DNA of 64,000 bases from Rhizobium sp. CIAT894 (GCF_000172795.2 NZ_CP020947.1:1181001-1245000); one strand, 5' to 3'; positions 1 through 8,380 are shown, numbered from the stretch's first letter. The notes: generated by a model from the letters alone, not told the origin. Numbers and translations: made by a program.

Positions 1-261
1 GCTGCCAAAGGCAAATATGTCGGCAGCTGGATCGGCAGCATGATGGACTATATGTGGGTCTATGAGGGCGAGCTCGACGCATCCGGCAACGTCTTGGACC
101 TCTATACCACAGGGCCGGACTTCAACGGCGAGGGGCTTGCCGATTACCGCGAGCAGATCGCTTTTTCCGACGCCGATCACCGCACCTTCATCTCCAGCGC
201 CAGGCAGCCCGATGGTTCCTGGAAGCAATTCATGGAAGCGCACTACACCCGCAGGATCTGA
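1..261 (+). CDS. DUF1579-like protein, C-terminal part
   Basis: The reading frame is open from the first base of the window and stops at 259-261, so only the last 86 residues are present. The visible part is rich in Trp, Gly and aromatic residues in alternating beta-strand-like pattern (GSWIGSMMDYMWVYEGELD, then DYREQIAFSDADHRTF), which resembles the end of the lipocalin-like DUF1579 family that is often found next to VOC proteins. It is 50 bp upstream of a VOC gene on the same strand and may be cotranscribed with it. Function unknown; the family assignment is from pattern memory. Confidence 0.6.
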   Translation, partial: AAKGKYVGSWIGSMMDYMWVYEGELDASGNVLDLYTTGPDFNGEGLADYREQIAFSDADHRTFISSARQPDGSWKQFMEAHYTRRI

Positions 262-311
262 CAATCACGGCGCAGACCTCGAAAAAAGGGCGCCGACAAA
301 GGGAGAGCACG

Positions 312-1091
312 ATGTCTGAGACGCATGGAAAGTTCATCTGGTGCGAATTGATGACCCCCGATACGGCGGCGGCCGCGAAATTCTACAGCTCGGTCGTCGG
401 CTGGACGACCTCGGAAATGAAAATGGAGGGCATGCCGTCCTATACGATCTTCGAGGCGAACGGCATCGGCGTCGGCGGCCTGATGGAATTTCCGGCCGAA
501 CTCGAGGGAACCGGCATTCCACCGAACTGGACGGGTTATGTCTGCGTCGACGATGTCGACCAGTCGGCGAGGGACTACGCCGCCAATGGCGGTTCGGTCC
601 GCCGCCCGCCGGAAGACATCCCGACCATCGGCCGCTTCGCCGTCGTCGCCGATCCGCATGGTGCGGTGCTCTGCATCATGACACCGGCGCCGATGGACAA
701 AACCTGGCCGGAACTGGCCCCCGATGCTTCAGGCAATATCGGCTGGCACGAACTCTATGCCGGCAACGGCAAAGACGCCGTCTCCTTCTATTCCAAGCTG
801 TTCGGCTGGACGAAGGACAGCGAAATGGACATGGGTCCGATGGGCGTCTACTACCTCTTCGCCCGCAATGGCCGGCAGATCGGCGGCATGATGACCAAGC
901 CGGAAAACATGCCGATGCCGTTCTGGTGCTATTATTTCATCGTGCCGACCCTCGATGCCGCGATCGAACGCCTCACCTCGGGCGGCGGCAAGGTCGTCCA
1001 CGGCCCGATGGAAGTCCCCGGCGGCAGCTGGATCGTCCAGGCCATCGACCCCCAGGGTGCCTTCTTCTGCCTGGTGGCGCCGAAGCGGTAG
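312..1091 (+). CDS. two-domain VOC family protein (glyoxalase/bleomycin-resistance fold)
   Basis: The 259-residue product holds two tandem VOC modules, about residues 7-125 and 135-258. Each begins with a helix-strand unit that ends in FYSSVVGWT or FYSKLFGWT and each ends with a DPxGA motif (ADPHGAVLCIM, IDPQGAFFCLV), typical of the family close to the mycobacterial CFP30B-type proteins. VOC proteins bind a metal or a hydrophobic ligand; no substrate can be named here. The ATG is preceded by a good ribosome site (AAAGGGAGAGC). It follows the DUF1579-like gene on the same strand and is convergent with the ABC-F gene downstream, separated by a perfect palindrome. Confidence 0.88.
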   Translation: MSETHGKFIWCELMTPDTAAAAKFYSSVVGWTTSEMKMEGMPSYTIFEANGIGVGGLMEFPAELEGTGIPPNWTGYVCVDDVDQSARDYAANGGSVRRPPEDIPTIGRFAVVADPHGAVLCIMTPAPMDKTWPELAPDASGNIGWHELYAGNGKDAVSFYSKLFGWTKDSEMDMGPMGVYYLFARNGRQIGGMMTKPENMPMPFWCYYFIVPTLDAAIERLTSGGGKVVHGPMEVPGGSWIVQAIDPQGAFFCLVAPKR

Positions 1092-1113
1092 GCATTTGGC
1101 GATGTTGGCGGTA

Positions 1114-1135
1114 GTGCCGAGTGGCCACTCGGCAC
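1114..1135. terminator. perfect 22-bp palindrome between convergent genes
   Basis: GTGCCGAGTGG is followed directly by its exact reverse complement. The palindrome lies 22 bp after the VOC stop codon and 26 bp from the stop of the convergent ABC-F gene. It would form an 11-bp stem with almost no loop in RNA of either strand, so it may act as a bidirectional terminator, although no T-run follows on either side. A protein-binding palindrome is the alternative. Confidence 0.5.
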
Positions 1136-1161
1136 GCCTCCAACACAGTCACGCCCATCCA

Positions 1162-2682
1162 TCACCCCGCCACCGAAGCAAAGAACCCTTCCGGGCTCTC
1201 CACTTCCACCAGCCGCTTCTTCTCGATCAGCCAGAACCGGTTGCCTACAGCCCGCACGAAACTGCGGTCGTGCGAGACCAGCAGGCAGCTTGCCTCGTGC
1301 GCCATCAGTTCGCTCTCCAGCGCTTCCTGCCCCTCAATGTCGAGATGGTTGGTCGGCTCGTCGAGCAGGGTGAAATTCGGCTCGGTCAGCCTGAGCACCA
1401 GCATGCCGAGCCGCGCCTTCTGGCCGCCAGAAAGCTGGCCGATCGGTTTTGCCTGCATGTCGATCGTCATGCCGGCGCCGGCCAGCAAGGCGCGCGCCCG
1501 CTGATCGCCGACATCGAAGCGGCGGATGATCGTGCCGATCGGCGTGTCGCGGTCGTTGAGATCGGCAAGCGCCTGGTCGCCATAGCCGAGAATGACCGAC
1601 GGCGTCGCCTTGATGCCGTCCTGTCCCGCCGCCGGTGTTTCGATCGCCTGTTTCAGCATCGACACCAGCCGTGACTTGCCGGCGCCGTTGAGGCCGAGAA
1701 GCACGATCCGGTCGCCCTGGCGGATGAATTGCCGGCCGGTCTTGAACAGCAGAGTTCCGTCCGGCGTTCTCACCGCCGCATCGTCAAGCGTCACCAGCAC
1801 CTTGGCATGCGTGCCGCGGTTGGAAAGCCGGATGGCGCCGGCCGAGCGTTCCAGATGCGCCGGTTTCGCCGCATCCTCGAGCTTCTCGGCCCGCTGCTTC
1901 AACTGCTTCGTCTTGACGACGAGCAGGTCGCTGCCGGAATTGATGCCGATATTGTTGAGCTTCGCCGCCTGTTTGCGCAATTGCTCCGCCGCCTTCATGT
2001 CGCGCTCGTAGCGCCTGGCTTCGGAAGCGTCGGCCTCGTCGAGGGCGGCGCGCGCTCGTGTGTAGGGCAGGGCAAAGACCGGCGACTGCTCCGGCCGCAG
2101 GAACAGCGTCCGGTTGGTGGTCGCATCGAGGAAGGCGCGGTCATGGCTTGAGAGGATGACCGGCACGTCGCGCGGCAGGCCATTCAGCCAGCCCTCCAAC
2201 TGCGCGATCTTTTCGAGGTCGAGATGGTTTGTCGGCTCGTCGAGCAGCAGCACGTCAGGCTCGGTGACCCAAATGCGGGCAAGCATGGCGAGCCGCTGCC
2301 ATCCGCCGCTCAGATGCTTGAGCGGCCGGCCGCGCATGGCCTCAGGCACTTCAAGCGATTCCAACACGACGTCGACGCGCCAGCTCTCGCTTTCAGCCTG
2401 ATCGGCCGGCAACGCCTGCAGCACCGCATCGTAGAACGGCGTGTCGAAAAGTGCTGCCGGCACATTCTGCGCGACATGGCCGATGGTCAGCCCGCGCGCC
2501 TTGGTGATCTCGCCGGCGCTCGGCTCCAGCGTACCGGTGATGCAGGCAAAGAGCGTCGATTTCCCGCGGCCGTTGGCGGCAACGAGGCCGATGCGGTCGC
2601 CTGAATTGACGACGAGGTTCAGTTTCGAAAACAGCGGATTGCCCAGCGTCACGCCGAGATTGCGGATATTGATGAGGGTCAT
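1162..2682 (-). CDS. ABC-F family ATPase
   Basis: The 506-residue cytosolic protein has two ABC nucleotide-binding domains in tandem and no membrane segment, the plan of ABC-F proteins that act on the ribosome. Domain 1 shows a Walker A of GLVAANGRGKST (first loop Gly replaced by Ala), signature LSGGW and Walker B LLLDEPTNHLD. Domain 2 shows GLNGAGKSR, LSGGQ and FTLLDEPTNHLD. The charged linker, about residues 210-270, is the expected interdomain region. The start is weakly supported by AGAG about 10 bases upstream. It is preceded by a leader ORF and a hairpin (2846-2917), which suggests regulated expression. Whether it is a translation factor or a resistance protein cannot be told from sequence. 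Confidence 0.9.
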   Translation of the reverse strand: MTLINIRNLGVTLGNPLFSKLNLVVNSGDRIGLVAANGRGKSTLFACITGTLEPSAGEITKARGLTIGHVAQNVPAALFDTPFYDAVLQALPADQAESESWRVDVVLESLEVPEAMRGRPLKHLSGGWQRLAMLARIWVTEPDVLLLDEPTNHLDLEKIAQLEGWLNGLPRDVPVILSSHDRAFLDATTNRTLFLRPEQSPVFALPYTRARAALDEADASEARRYERDMKAAEQLRKQAAKLNNIGINSGSDLLVVKTKQLKQRAEKLEDAAKPAHLERSAGAIRLSNRGTHAKVLVTLDDAAVRTPDGTLLFKTGRQFIRQGDRIVLLGLNGAGKSRLVSMLKQAIETPAAGQDGIKATPSVILGYGDQALADLNDRDTPIGTIIRRFDVGDQRARALLAGAGMTIDMQAKPIGQLSGGQKARLGMLVLRLTEPNFTLLDEPTNHLDIEGQEALESELMAHEASCLLVSHDRSFVRAVGNRFWLIEKKRLVEVESPEGFFASVAG

Positions 2683-2845
2683 GATCGTTCTCTGGTCTTG
2701 ACCGGGGACGCGATCCGGGGCGTTCAGCCATCACGGGATTGCGCCTATCGGGCCCGGGAAATGACAGGAATGCAGGCACCATGGTTACGGCGCCACATTG
2801 GCCACGAAGGGCAGACCAGGAAAAGATGTCGGGAACGGTCTCTGG

Positions 2846-2917
2846 TCAGCCCTGCAAACGTATTTGCAGGGCGTCGACGGGACCACGCTGGCGATTAAAC
2901 CGGAAATAATACTGCAT
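2846..2917 (-). CDS. putative 23-residue leader peptide upstream of the ABC-F gene
   Basis: A short frame starts with ATG at 2917 and stops with TGA at 2846-2848. It begins MQYYFRFNRQ and ends ALQIRLQG. It has the strongest ribosome site of this neighbourhood: AAAGGAGGATCA, nearly a full anti-16S match, with 8 bases between GGAGG and the ATG. A sigma70-like promoter lies about 37 bases further upstream, and a 9-bp-stem hairpin covers the last codons. The ABC-F start follows 163 bases after the stop. This is the layout of a leader peptide used for attenuation, which is known for several ABC-F resistance genes. The peptide is not recognised as a described one and the role is inferred. Confidence 0.55.
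   Translation of the reverse strand: MQYYFRFNRQRGPVDALQIRLQG
2850..2871 (-). promoter_or_regulatory. hairpin in the 3' end of the leader ORF
   Basis: CCCTGCAAA and TTTGCAGGG form a perfect 9-bp stem with a 4-base loop. In the minus-strand transcript the stem is built from the last seven sense codons of the leader ORF, so a ribosome finishing or stalling on the leader would melt it. No U-run follows, so it is not an intrinsic terminator by itself. Short segments 2842-2847, 2813-2819 and 2692-2698 could also pair alternatively (CTGGTC or CTGGTCT with GACCAG or AGACCAG). Confidence 0.5.
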
Positions 2918-2953
2918 GGCGTGATCCTCCTTTCTCGAAAGAGTCGCAGGATT

Positions 2954-2982
2954 GAAATACCATTGCCGGCAAAATGAGGCAA
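2954..2982 (-). promoter_or_regulatory. candidate sigma70-type promoter for leader and ABC-F gene
   Basis: Read on the minus strand, a -35-like TTGCCT (2977-2982) is separated by 17 bp from a -10-like TATTTC (2954-2959). Transcription would begin about 30 bases before the leader ATG at 2917. Match to consensus is moderate; the spacing and place are what make it credible. Confidence 0.4.
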
Positions 2983-3005
2983 GGGAACCGCGGAGCCCAA
3001 GAGAG

Positions 3006-3135
3006 CCTCATCCTGAGGTGCCCCGCAGGGGCCTCGAAGGACGAGGCGGGTGCGCCGGCGTCAAAGGGATGCAAGAAGCAGCGTTGCGGCGTGCTTCGAG
3101 GCTACGCCCTTTGGGCTTCGCACCTCAGCATGAGG
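3006..3135. repeat. intergenic imperfect inverted-repeat element
   Basis: CCTCATCCTGAGGTG at 3006-3020 and CACCTCAGCATGAGG at 3121-3135 are inverted copies with one mismatch. Inside them a second matching pair occurs (GCCTCGAAG and CTTCGAGGC). The whole would fold into a long cruciform or RNA hairpin. It has the look of the mobile intergenic elements common in rhizobial genomes. It lies between the leader promoter and the stop of the second ABC-F gene, and so could end that gene's transcript. Confidence 0.65.
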
Positions 3136-3220
3136 GACGCTGGAGGATGCCTCGCTCCCGAAAGGCGGGTGGGGATGGAGAGATGTCTCTGGCGGGAGGC
3201 AGCGCTGCTCCCTCCTAAAA

Positions 3221-4813
3221 TCACCCACCCACACTGCCAGCCAATTCCAGCCGCCGCTCTATTCCGATACTCTCGAGAAACGTCTCGTCATGGCTGACGA
3301 CCACAAGCGCGCCGTCATAAGCACGCAGCCCGGCCTCGACCGCTGATATCGAATCGATGTCGAGATGGTTGGTCGGCTCGTCGAGGATCAGCAGCGACGG
3401 CGGTGCGGAGCCGAGAACGCAGGCAAGACCGGCGCGCAGGAATTGTCCGCCGCTCAACGTCGAGACAACCTGCAGTGCCGCGTCGGCCCTGAACATGAAG
3501 CGGGCAAGGGCGGCCCGGCAGGTGTTTTCATCGGCCTGCGGGTTGATCCGGCGGAAATTGTCGCGGATCGAGGCCGAGGGGTCGAGAAGGCTGATCTTCT
3601 GATCGAGCATGGCAAAGTCGGTCATGACGGCGACAGTGCCGGCCCAGGGCTTGAGTTCGCCGGTGAGAAGCGAAAGCAGCGTCGTCTTGCCAGAGCCGTT
3701 CGGCCCGGTGACGGCAATCCGTTCCGGCCCGGTCACGGCGAAAGAGAGATTGCCGATCACGGGATCGTCAGGCCGATAGCCGACTGCAACACCTTCCATC
3801 TTCAGCACGGTCTTATTGGTGGCGAGCCCGGTCCGTGGCAGGCGCACCGACAAGGGCTGGAGGATCTCGATCTTCTCGCGCGCCGCTTTTGCGTCTTCCT
3901 GTGCCGCCGCGCGCCGGCGTTCGGCAAGACGGGCGTTGTCGCCGCCGGTCGTTTCGCTCCGCTCCTTCATGCCGCCGAGCATGATGCGCGGGATGCCGCC
4001 CTTGGCGGCCATCTTTCGTCCGGCGCTATCCCTGTGCGCCTGACGCTCCACAGTCGCCTGCGCCTTCCCGGCAACTTCGGCAATTCGCTTTTCGGCTTCG
4101 GCGAGGTCATGCCGTGCGGCGGCAAGCTCCAGCGCCTTGCGTTCGCGATAATGGCTCCAGTTGCCGCCGTAGCGGGTGGCGCCGAGCGACGTCAATTCGA
4201 CGATTGCGTCCATGCTTTCGAGCAGTTCCCGGTCATGGCTGACGATGATGGCCCCGGCCCGCCAGCCCGATATCAGCGCGATCACCGCATCGCGGCCTTC
4301 GCGGTCGAGATTGTTTGTCGGTTCGTCGAGCAGCAGAAAATCCGGCTCGGTGAAGACAAGGGCCGCAAGCCCGGCGCGGGTGCGCTGCCCGCCGGAAAGT
4401 GCGGCAAGCCGTGTCTGCGGCTCTGCGTCGAGCCCGATGCGATCAAGGGCTGCGGTCATGCGCGCCTCCAGCGTCCAGTCCGCCGCTGAAAGCTCGTCGG
4501 CCGTTGCCGCGCCAGCTTCGGCACGGTGAAGAAGACCAAGCGCCCCGACTACACCGAAGAGATCGGCAATGGTTTCGTTAGGCGCGACCTGAACGCTCTG
4601 CCGGAGGAGGGCGAGACTGCCGTTGACCGATAGCGTCCCCGATTGCGGCTGGATCTGACCGGAGACGAGCTTCAGCAGCGTCGTCTTGCCGACGCCGTTG
4701 CGGCCGACGAGACCGGTGCGGTCCGTCCCGAAACTCAGATCGAGATCGGAAAAAAGCGGCCGCCCGTCAGGCGTGGCCCACGAAACTTTGGAGAGAATGA
4801 TGGATGCAGGCAT
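3221..4813 (-). CDS. second ABC-F family ATPase
   Basis: The 530-residue product is a tandem ABC ATPase without membrane segments. Domain 1 has GLVGRNGVGKTTL, LSGGQRTRAG and LLLDEPTNNLD. Domain 2 has TGPNGSGKTTL, LSGGQFLRAG and LILDEPTNHLD, so both sites look catalytically complete. A coiled, charged linker lies around residues 215-320. The ATG at 4813 is preferred over an upstream in-frame ATG at 4873 because ACGGGGAAATCC precedes it and the protein then starts at the conserved ASIILSKVSW strand. It differs strongly from the first ABC-F protein in length and linker, so the two are not a recent duplication. Role in translation is a family inference. Confidence 0.9.
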   Translation of the reverse strand: MPASIILSKVSWATPDGRPLFSDLDLSFGTDRTGLVGRNGVGKTTLLKLVSGQIQPQSGTLSVNGSLALLRQSVQVAPNETIADLFGVVGALGLLHRAEAGAATADELSAADWTLEARMTAALDRIGLDAEPQTRLAALSGGQRTRAGLAALVFTEPDFLLLDEPTNNLDREGRDAVIALISGWRAGAIIVSHDRELLESMDAIVELTSLGATRYGGNWSHYRERKALELAAARHDLAEAEKRIAEVAGKAQATVERQAHRDSAGRKMAAKGGIPRIMLGGMKERSETTGGDNARLAERRRAAAQEDAKAAREKIEILQPLSVRLPRTGLATNKTVLKMEGVAVGYRPDDPVIGNLSFAVTGPERIAVTGPNGSGKTTLLSLLTGELKPWAGTVAVMTDFAMLDQKISLLDPSASIRDNFRRINPQADENTCRAALARFMFRADAALQVVSTLSGGQFLRAGLACVLGSAPPSLLILDEPTNHLDIDSISAVEAGLRAYDGALVVVSHDETFLESIGIERRLELAGSVGG

Positions 4814-4970
4814 GGATTTCCCCGTTGGCAAGGCGAACTGGCATTGCGATCGGGTTGAAATCCATTGCGGCACACATCCTGTTGAAATGGTCGATGGCGG
4901 GGAATTTAGGGAAGAAAGCCACCGGGTTCAAGGCACCGCAGCGATTCTGCATTCTTTCAGGCATACCGTG

Positions 4971-4989
4971 AGAAGCGCCTACCGCTTCT
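4971..4989. terminator. hairpin downstream of the XRE antitoxin gene
   Basis: AGAAGCG and CGCTTCT form a perfect 7-bp stem with a 5-base loop. It lies 21 bp beyond the stop of the antitoxin gene (minus strand) and about 160 bp before the second ABC-F start. There is no T-run, so it is only a possible terminator of the toxin-antitoxin transcript. Confidence 0.35.
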
Positions 4990-5009
4990 AGCTCCGTAGG
5001 GCCCTGCGG

Positions 5010-5339
5010 CTAGACAATCTGCTTCACATAAATCTCAGGATCAAAGTCAACGCGCCTCGCTTTCCCGTCCGGTGTTTTCAAGACAAGCTCGACACCGCCT
5101 CCGAGGGAATGCATGTAGCGCACGACCGACGACAGCAGGACATCGTCAGCGCTTTCGATTTTTGAAACGGTGTTCTGCGTCATGGCCGCACGCGCAGCGA
5201 CATCCCGCTGCGTTGCCTGCATGGCTTTGCGCACTTCCGCCAAAGCCTTGCCCAGACGGCGCTCTTGACGTTTCATGTCGAGCCGAGTGCGAACATCTTC
5301 CGGAAGTTCGGCGCGTAGTGTCTTCCACTCAGTGCTCAT
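5010..5339 (-). CDS. XRE-family antitoxin (HigA-like)
   Basis: The 109-residue protein has a helix-turn-helix of the XRE type at about residues 38-85 (ATQRDVAARAAMTQNTVSKIES). The C-terminal 25 residues form a short strand-rich tail (VELVLKTPDGKARRVDFDP). An N-terminal charged segment (EDVRTRLDMKRQERRLG) precedes the HTH. The start has an excellent ribosome site (GAAGGAGGCG) lying inside the end of the toxin gene, which it overlaps by 11 bases. The toxin-first, antitoxin-second order is that of HigBA-type modules. The antitoxin is expected to bind the toxin and repress the shared promoter. It appears intact, while the toxin frame does not. Confidence 0.85.
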   Translation of the reverse strand: MSTEWKTLRAELPEDVRTRLDMKRQERRLGKALAEVRKAMQATQRDVAARAAMTQNTVSKIESADDVLLSSVVRYMHSLGGGVELVLKTPDGKARRVDFDPEIYVKQIV

Positions 5340-5689
5340 TTTTCGCCTCCTTCAGCCACGCACCGAACCGAGCGTCAGCTTTGTTGATCAGTTGCTTGTA
5401 AAAGAGCGCCTCGTTCATGCCTTGCTTGTCTCCTCCGCAAAGAACAATGGCCCTCTGAGCAGGGTCGAAAGCGAAAGCAAAACGCCACACCTGTTTTCCA
5501 AATTTGACTCTGATCTCCTTCATATTCGCATAATCGGAACCCGAAAGCGTATCGACCTCAGGGCGGCCTAAGAAGGGGCCATCGTCTTCGAGATGGTCCA
5601 GCACGTCGCCAACCAGTTCCTTCAACCCCATGTCCAGCGCTTTCCATTCGGGAACGAAGTCGGGATGGAATTTGCACCTTGTAGGTCAT
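5329..5689 (-). pseudogene. RelE/ParE-superfamily toxin (HigB-like), N-terminal frameshift
   Basis: From 5631 down, the frame encodes 100 residues ending in the family core (VWRFAFAFDPAQRAIVLCGGDK, then FYKQLINKADARF). Members usually have about 20 more N-terminal residues. These are encoded upstream in the same frame (CKFHPDFVPEWKALD) but no ATG, GTG or TTG is available there. An ATG at 5689 with AAGG before it and an AT-rich promoter-like region behind it starts MTYK, and dropping one base at 5677 joins it exactly to CKFHPDF. So a one-base insertion near codon 5 is likely. The alternative is a functional short toxin from the ATG at 5631, missing the first strand and helix of the fold. Confidence 0.7.
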
Positions 5690-5787
5690 TGGCTGCCTTT
5701 AAAAATATATATTCAAAGATATAAAAATCAAGGCCACTTCTTGGCTGGCAAGTTGTACAGCCTCGCTCGCCATGCCTGCATGGACCA

Positions 5788-5812
5788 GGGTCGAGCCGTC
5801 AGGTCTCGACCC
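5788..5812 (-). terminator. hairpin after the HerA-like gene
   Basis: GGGTCGAG and CTCGACCC form a perfect 8-bp stem with a 9-base loop, 37 bp beyond the stop of the HerA-like gene. No T-run follows on the minus strand, so termination is uncertain. The remaining bases of this gap (5690-5787) are AT-rich and probably hold the promoter of the toxin-antitoxin pair. Confidence 0.35.
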
Positions 5813-5848
5813 ATCCTTCGGATACCCGAGGTAAGAAGAGAGGTGACC

Positions 5849-7411
5849 CTACCGCTTCAAGCTCCCCAAGATCCCGCGCACCAGCGCCCGGCCGACCTGG
5901 GTTGCGACCGTGCGCGCCACGCTCTTCATCGCCGCTTCCACCACCGTTTCGCGCTGATAGCCGGAAGAGCGGCCACGGGATTGGCCGCGGCCCTGCTGGT
6001 TGTCGTCATTGCTGCCGCCGAAGCCCGGCAGGCTCCAGCCGGAGGTGCTGCTCGGCTGCTCGGCCGCTTCCTCTTGCGCCCGCTTGGCGGCGTCGGCATC
6101 CGCTGCCTTCTTGGCGCGTGCGGCCAGAATCTCGAAGGCGGATTCACGGTCGACGTCGTCGTCGTAGACGCCGAGGACCGGGCTTCTGTCCATGACCTGC
6201 TGGCGTTCGGCATCGGTCAGCGGACCGACGCGGCCTGATGGCGGGCGGATCAGCGTGCGCTCGACGATCGAAGGCGCGCCCTTGGCCTCCAGCGTCGATA
6301 CCAGCGCCTCGCCGGTGCCGAGATTGGTGATGACGGTGGCGCAATCGAAGGCGGGGTTCGGGCGGAAGGTATCGGCCGCCGTCTTCACTGCCTTCTGTTC
6401 GCGCGGCGAATAGGCGCGCAGCGCATGCTGGGCGCGGTTGCCGAGCTGGGCAAGCACCGTCTCCGGCACGTCGAGCGGGTTCTGCGTAACGAAATAGACG
6501 CCGACGCCCTTGGAGCGGATCAGTCGCACCACCTGCTCGACGCGTTCGGTCAGAACCTTCGGCGCGTCGTTGAAGAGCAGATGCGCTTCGTCGAAGAAGA
6601 AGACCAGCTTCGGCTTTTCCGGATCGCCGACTTCGGGCAGCTCCTCGAACAGTTCCGAGAGCAGCCAGAGCAGGAAGGTGGCGTAAAGGCGCGGGTTCAT
6701 CATCAGCTTGTCGGCGGCAAGCACCGAGATCTGGCCATAGCCGTTATTGCTGGTGCGCATGATGTCGGAGATCTTCAGCGCCGGCTCGCCGAAGAAATGT
6801 TCCGCACCCTGCTGCTCGAGAACCAGCAGTGCCCGCTGGATCGAGCCGACGGAAGCCTTGGAAATCAGCCCGTACTGGCTGGAAAGCTCGGTGGCGTTCT
6901 CGCCCATATAGTTGAGCAGCGAGGTGAAGTCCTTGAGGTCGAGCAGCGGCAGACCGGCCTGGTCGGCAATCTTGAAGGCGATGTTGATGACGCCTTCCTG
7001 CGGCTCGCTGGCATCCATCAGACGCGCCAGCAGCAGCGGCCCCATCTCGGCGACGGTGGTGCGCACCCGGTGGCCCTTCTCACCGAACAGATCCCAGAAG
7101 ATCACCGGGAACTGATCGAATTCATAATCGGTGAAGCCGATCTGCTCGGCCCGCTTGGTGAGGAAGTCCTTGGCCTCGCCCCTGGCGGCGATGCCGGAAA
7201 GGTCGCCCTTGATGTCGGCCGCAAAGACCGGGACGCCGGCCCGGGAAAAACCTTCGGCCAGCACCTGCAGCGTCACCGTCTTGCCGGTGCCGGTGGCGCC
7301 GGTGACGAGGCCGTGGCGGTTGCCGAATTTCAGGTCGAGATATTCCGGCTTGTTGATGCTGTCGTCGGGGTTGCGGCTCGCGCCGATGAAAATCTTGCCA
7401 TCCTCGATCAT
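5849..7411 (-). CDS. HerA-like P-loop ATPase, DUF853 (YjgR) family
   Basis: The 520-residue protein begins with the strand IFIGASRN, then Walker [14 protein letters not shown] near residue 37 and ADIKGDLSG, as in YjgR. Walker B is [13 protein letters not shown] near residue 270, followed by [15 protein letters not shown]. The last 80 residues are a low-complexity Ala/Glu and Gly/Ser/Arg tail ([13 protein letters not shown]) that many family members share. The ATG at 7411 is chosen over 7474 because AAGGGAG precedes it by 8 bases. The family resembles HerA/FtsK translocases but its cell role is not established. It is transcribed towards the toxin-antitoxin pair and divergent from the small gene at 7636. 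Confidence 0.88.
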   Translation of the reverse strand: MIEDGKIFIGASRNPDDSINKPEYLDLKFGNRHGLVTGATGTGKTVTLQVLAEGFSRAGVPVFAADIKGDLSGIAARGEAKDFLTKRAEQIGFTDYEFDQFPVIFWDLFGEKGHRVRTTVAEMGPLLLARLMDASEPQEGVINIAFKIADQAGLPLLDLKDFTSLLNYMGENATELSSQYGLISKASVGSIQRALLVLEQQGAEHFFGEPALKISDIMRTSNNGYGQISVLAADKLMMNPRLYATFLLWLLSELFEELPEVGDPEKPKLVFFFDEAHLLFNDAPKVLTERVEQVVRLIRSKGVGVYFVTQNPLDVPETVLAQLGNRAQHALRAYSPREQKAVKTAADTFRPNPAFDCATVITNLGTGEALVSTLEAKGAPSIVERTLIRPPSGRVGPLTDAERQQVMDRSPVLGVYDDDVDRESAFEILAARAKKAADADAAKRAQEEAAEQPSSTSGWSLPGFGGSNDDNQQGRGQSRGRSSGYQRETVVEAAMKSVARTVATQVGRALVRGILGSLKR

Positions 7412-7635
7412 CCGCAATACTCCCTTCGGCGCTGCCGCCATTTGTTGAGAAGGTTTGGCTCCCGCTACCTTCATCGAACCATCGTTTCCCTGTTATAAGC
7501 AGGCATGCGGATGCCGACAACTGTTTGCATCGAAAGCGAAACCGCACACAGTGCCCATCGGGCGGGGTCGACTTGAGTTGCGCTCGAATCTCGATTAACG
7601 CTGACGTTAACGTCAAAAAAAACAGGAGGCTGACG

Positions 7636-8028
7636 ATGAATGAAATTGTTACCCAGATCGCCGATCGCGTGGGTATTTCTCCGGAGCTGGCCGAAAAGGC
7701 GCTCGGCATGATGCTCGGCTTCCTGCAGCGCGAGGCGGCCGACGGCCCCGTCGCCCGGATGATCGAGGCGATCCCCGGCGGCGCCGATCTCGTCGCCCAG
7801 TTCAACGGCGCGGGCGCCGGCGGTGGCGGTCTGCTCGGCGGGCTGATGAGCTCGCTCGGCGGCGGCGGCATCATGGGCCTCGGCCAGCAGTTGATGGGCG
7901 AGGGCCTCGGCATGGGCGAGATTACCTCGCTTGCCAAGGAAACCATCGCGATCGCCAAGCAATATGCCGGCGAAGAGGTTGTCGACGAAGTCGTCGCTTC
8001 CGTCCCGGGCCTCAGCCAGTTCGTCTGA
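7636..8028 (+). CDS. small Gly-rich conserved hypothetical protein
   Basis: The 130-residue product starts MNEIVTQIADRVGISPELAEKALG, an amphipathic two-helix unit of the kind seen in DUF2267-like proteins. A Gly-rich hinge follows (GAGAGGGGLLGGLMSSLGGGG, about residues 60-80), then a second helical segment with GEEVVDEVVASVPG. No signal peptide or membrane segment is evident. The ATG has a perfect AGGAGG 6 bases upstream, so it is well translated. It is divergent from the HerA-like gene and ends at a strong hairpin. Function unknown; the DUF2267 resemblance is weak. Confidence 0.75.
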   Translation: MNEIVTQIADRVGISPELAEKALGMMLGFLQREAADGPVARMIEAIPGGADLVAQFNGAGAGGGGLLGGLMSSLGGGGIMGLGQQLMGEGLGMGEITSLAKETIAIAKQYAGEEVVDEVVASVPGLSQFV

Positions 8029-8044
8029 GCAGCCGAGCCAAAAG

Positions 8045-8068
8045 GAGCCTCGCCGAGTGGCGAGGCTC
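8045..8068. terminator. perfect hairpin between convergent genes
   Basis: GAGCCTCGCC and GGCGAGGCTC form a perfect 10-bp GC-rich stem around GAGT. It starts 17 bp after the stop of the small Gly-rich gene and its last two bases overlap the stop codon of the parE remnant on the other strand. It is placed to stop transcription from both sides, although a T-run is lacking. Confidence 0.55.
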
Positions 8069-8380
8069 ACCCGTGTCGTTCTTCCAGAATCTCTTCGGTG
8101 ATGTCACGCCCACGTGCGAACACGCCCAATATGATGACATCGTCGCCAGCGACCGAGAACGCAACGCTGACGCTGCGCCGGTAGCCGATAATCCGCAGGC
8201 CGGGAATCCGGCTTTCCCGCCCGCACCTCGTTCCGGGAACGTCTCCAGGGCCTCGATGAAGGTGATCACTGCGTCGACGAAGTTGCCAGCGATGCGGGTT
8301 CCCGCCTTGACGGCGATATCGGCGTAGAGTTTCTCGAGTTCGGCTTCTGCTTTCGGACGGTAGAGAATGCGATAGGCCAT
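8067..8380 (-). pseudogene. parE: ParE-type toxin, frameshifted
   Basis: The first 50 residues read MAYRILYRPKAEAELEKLYA onwards to ETFPERG, a normal ParE N-terminus. The frame then turns into an unrelated Ser/Arg/Leu-rich tail. One frame over, the same DNA encodes the expected second half (RIPGLRIIGYRR, VAFSV, DVIILGVFARG) and stops at 8067-8069. The switch falls near 8225-8232, in a GCGGGCGGG run, and a single missing base explains it. The gene begins two bases after the parD stop, as in a standard parDE operon. The unshifted reading could only give a truncated toxin lacking the C-terminal strands, so it is probably inactive. Confidence 0.82.

Noticed and set aside
4813..4873. Twenty-residue N-terminal extension of the second ABC-F protein
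   Set aside because: No ribosome site at 4873 and the family begins at the strand that follows 4813.
4767..4964. A 65-residue minus-strand frame before the second ABC-F gene as another leader peptide
   Set aside because: It runs into the ABC-F gene in another frame, has no strong ribosome site and no hairpin, unlike the leader at 2846-2917.
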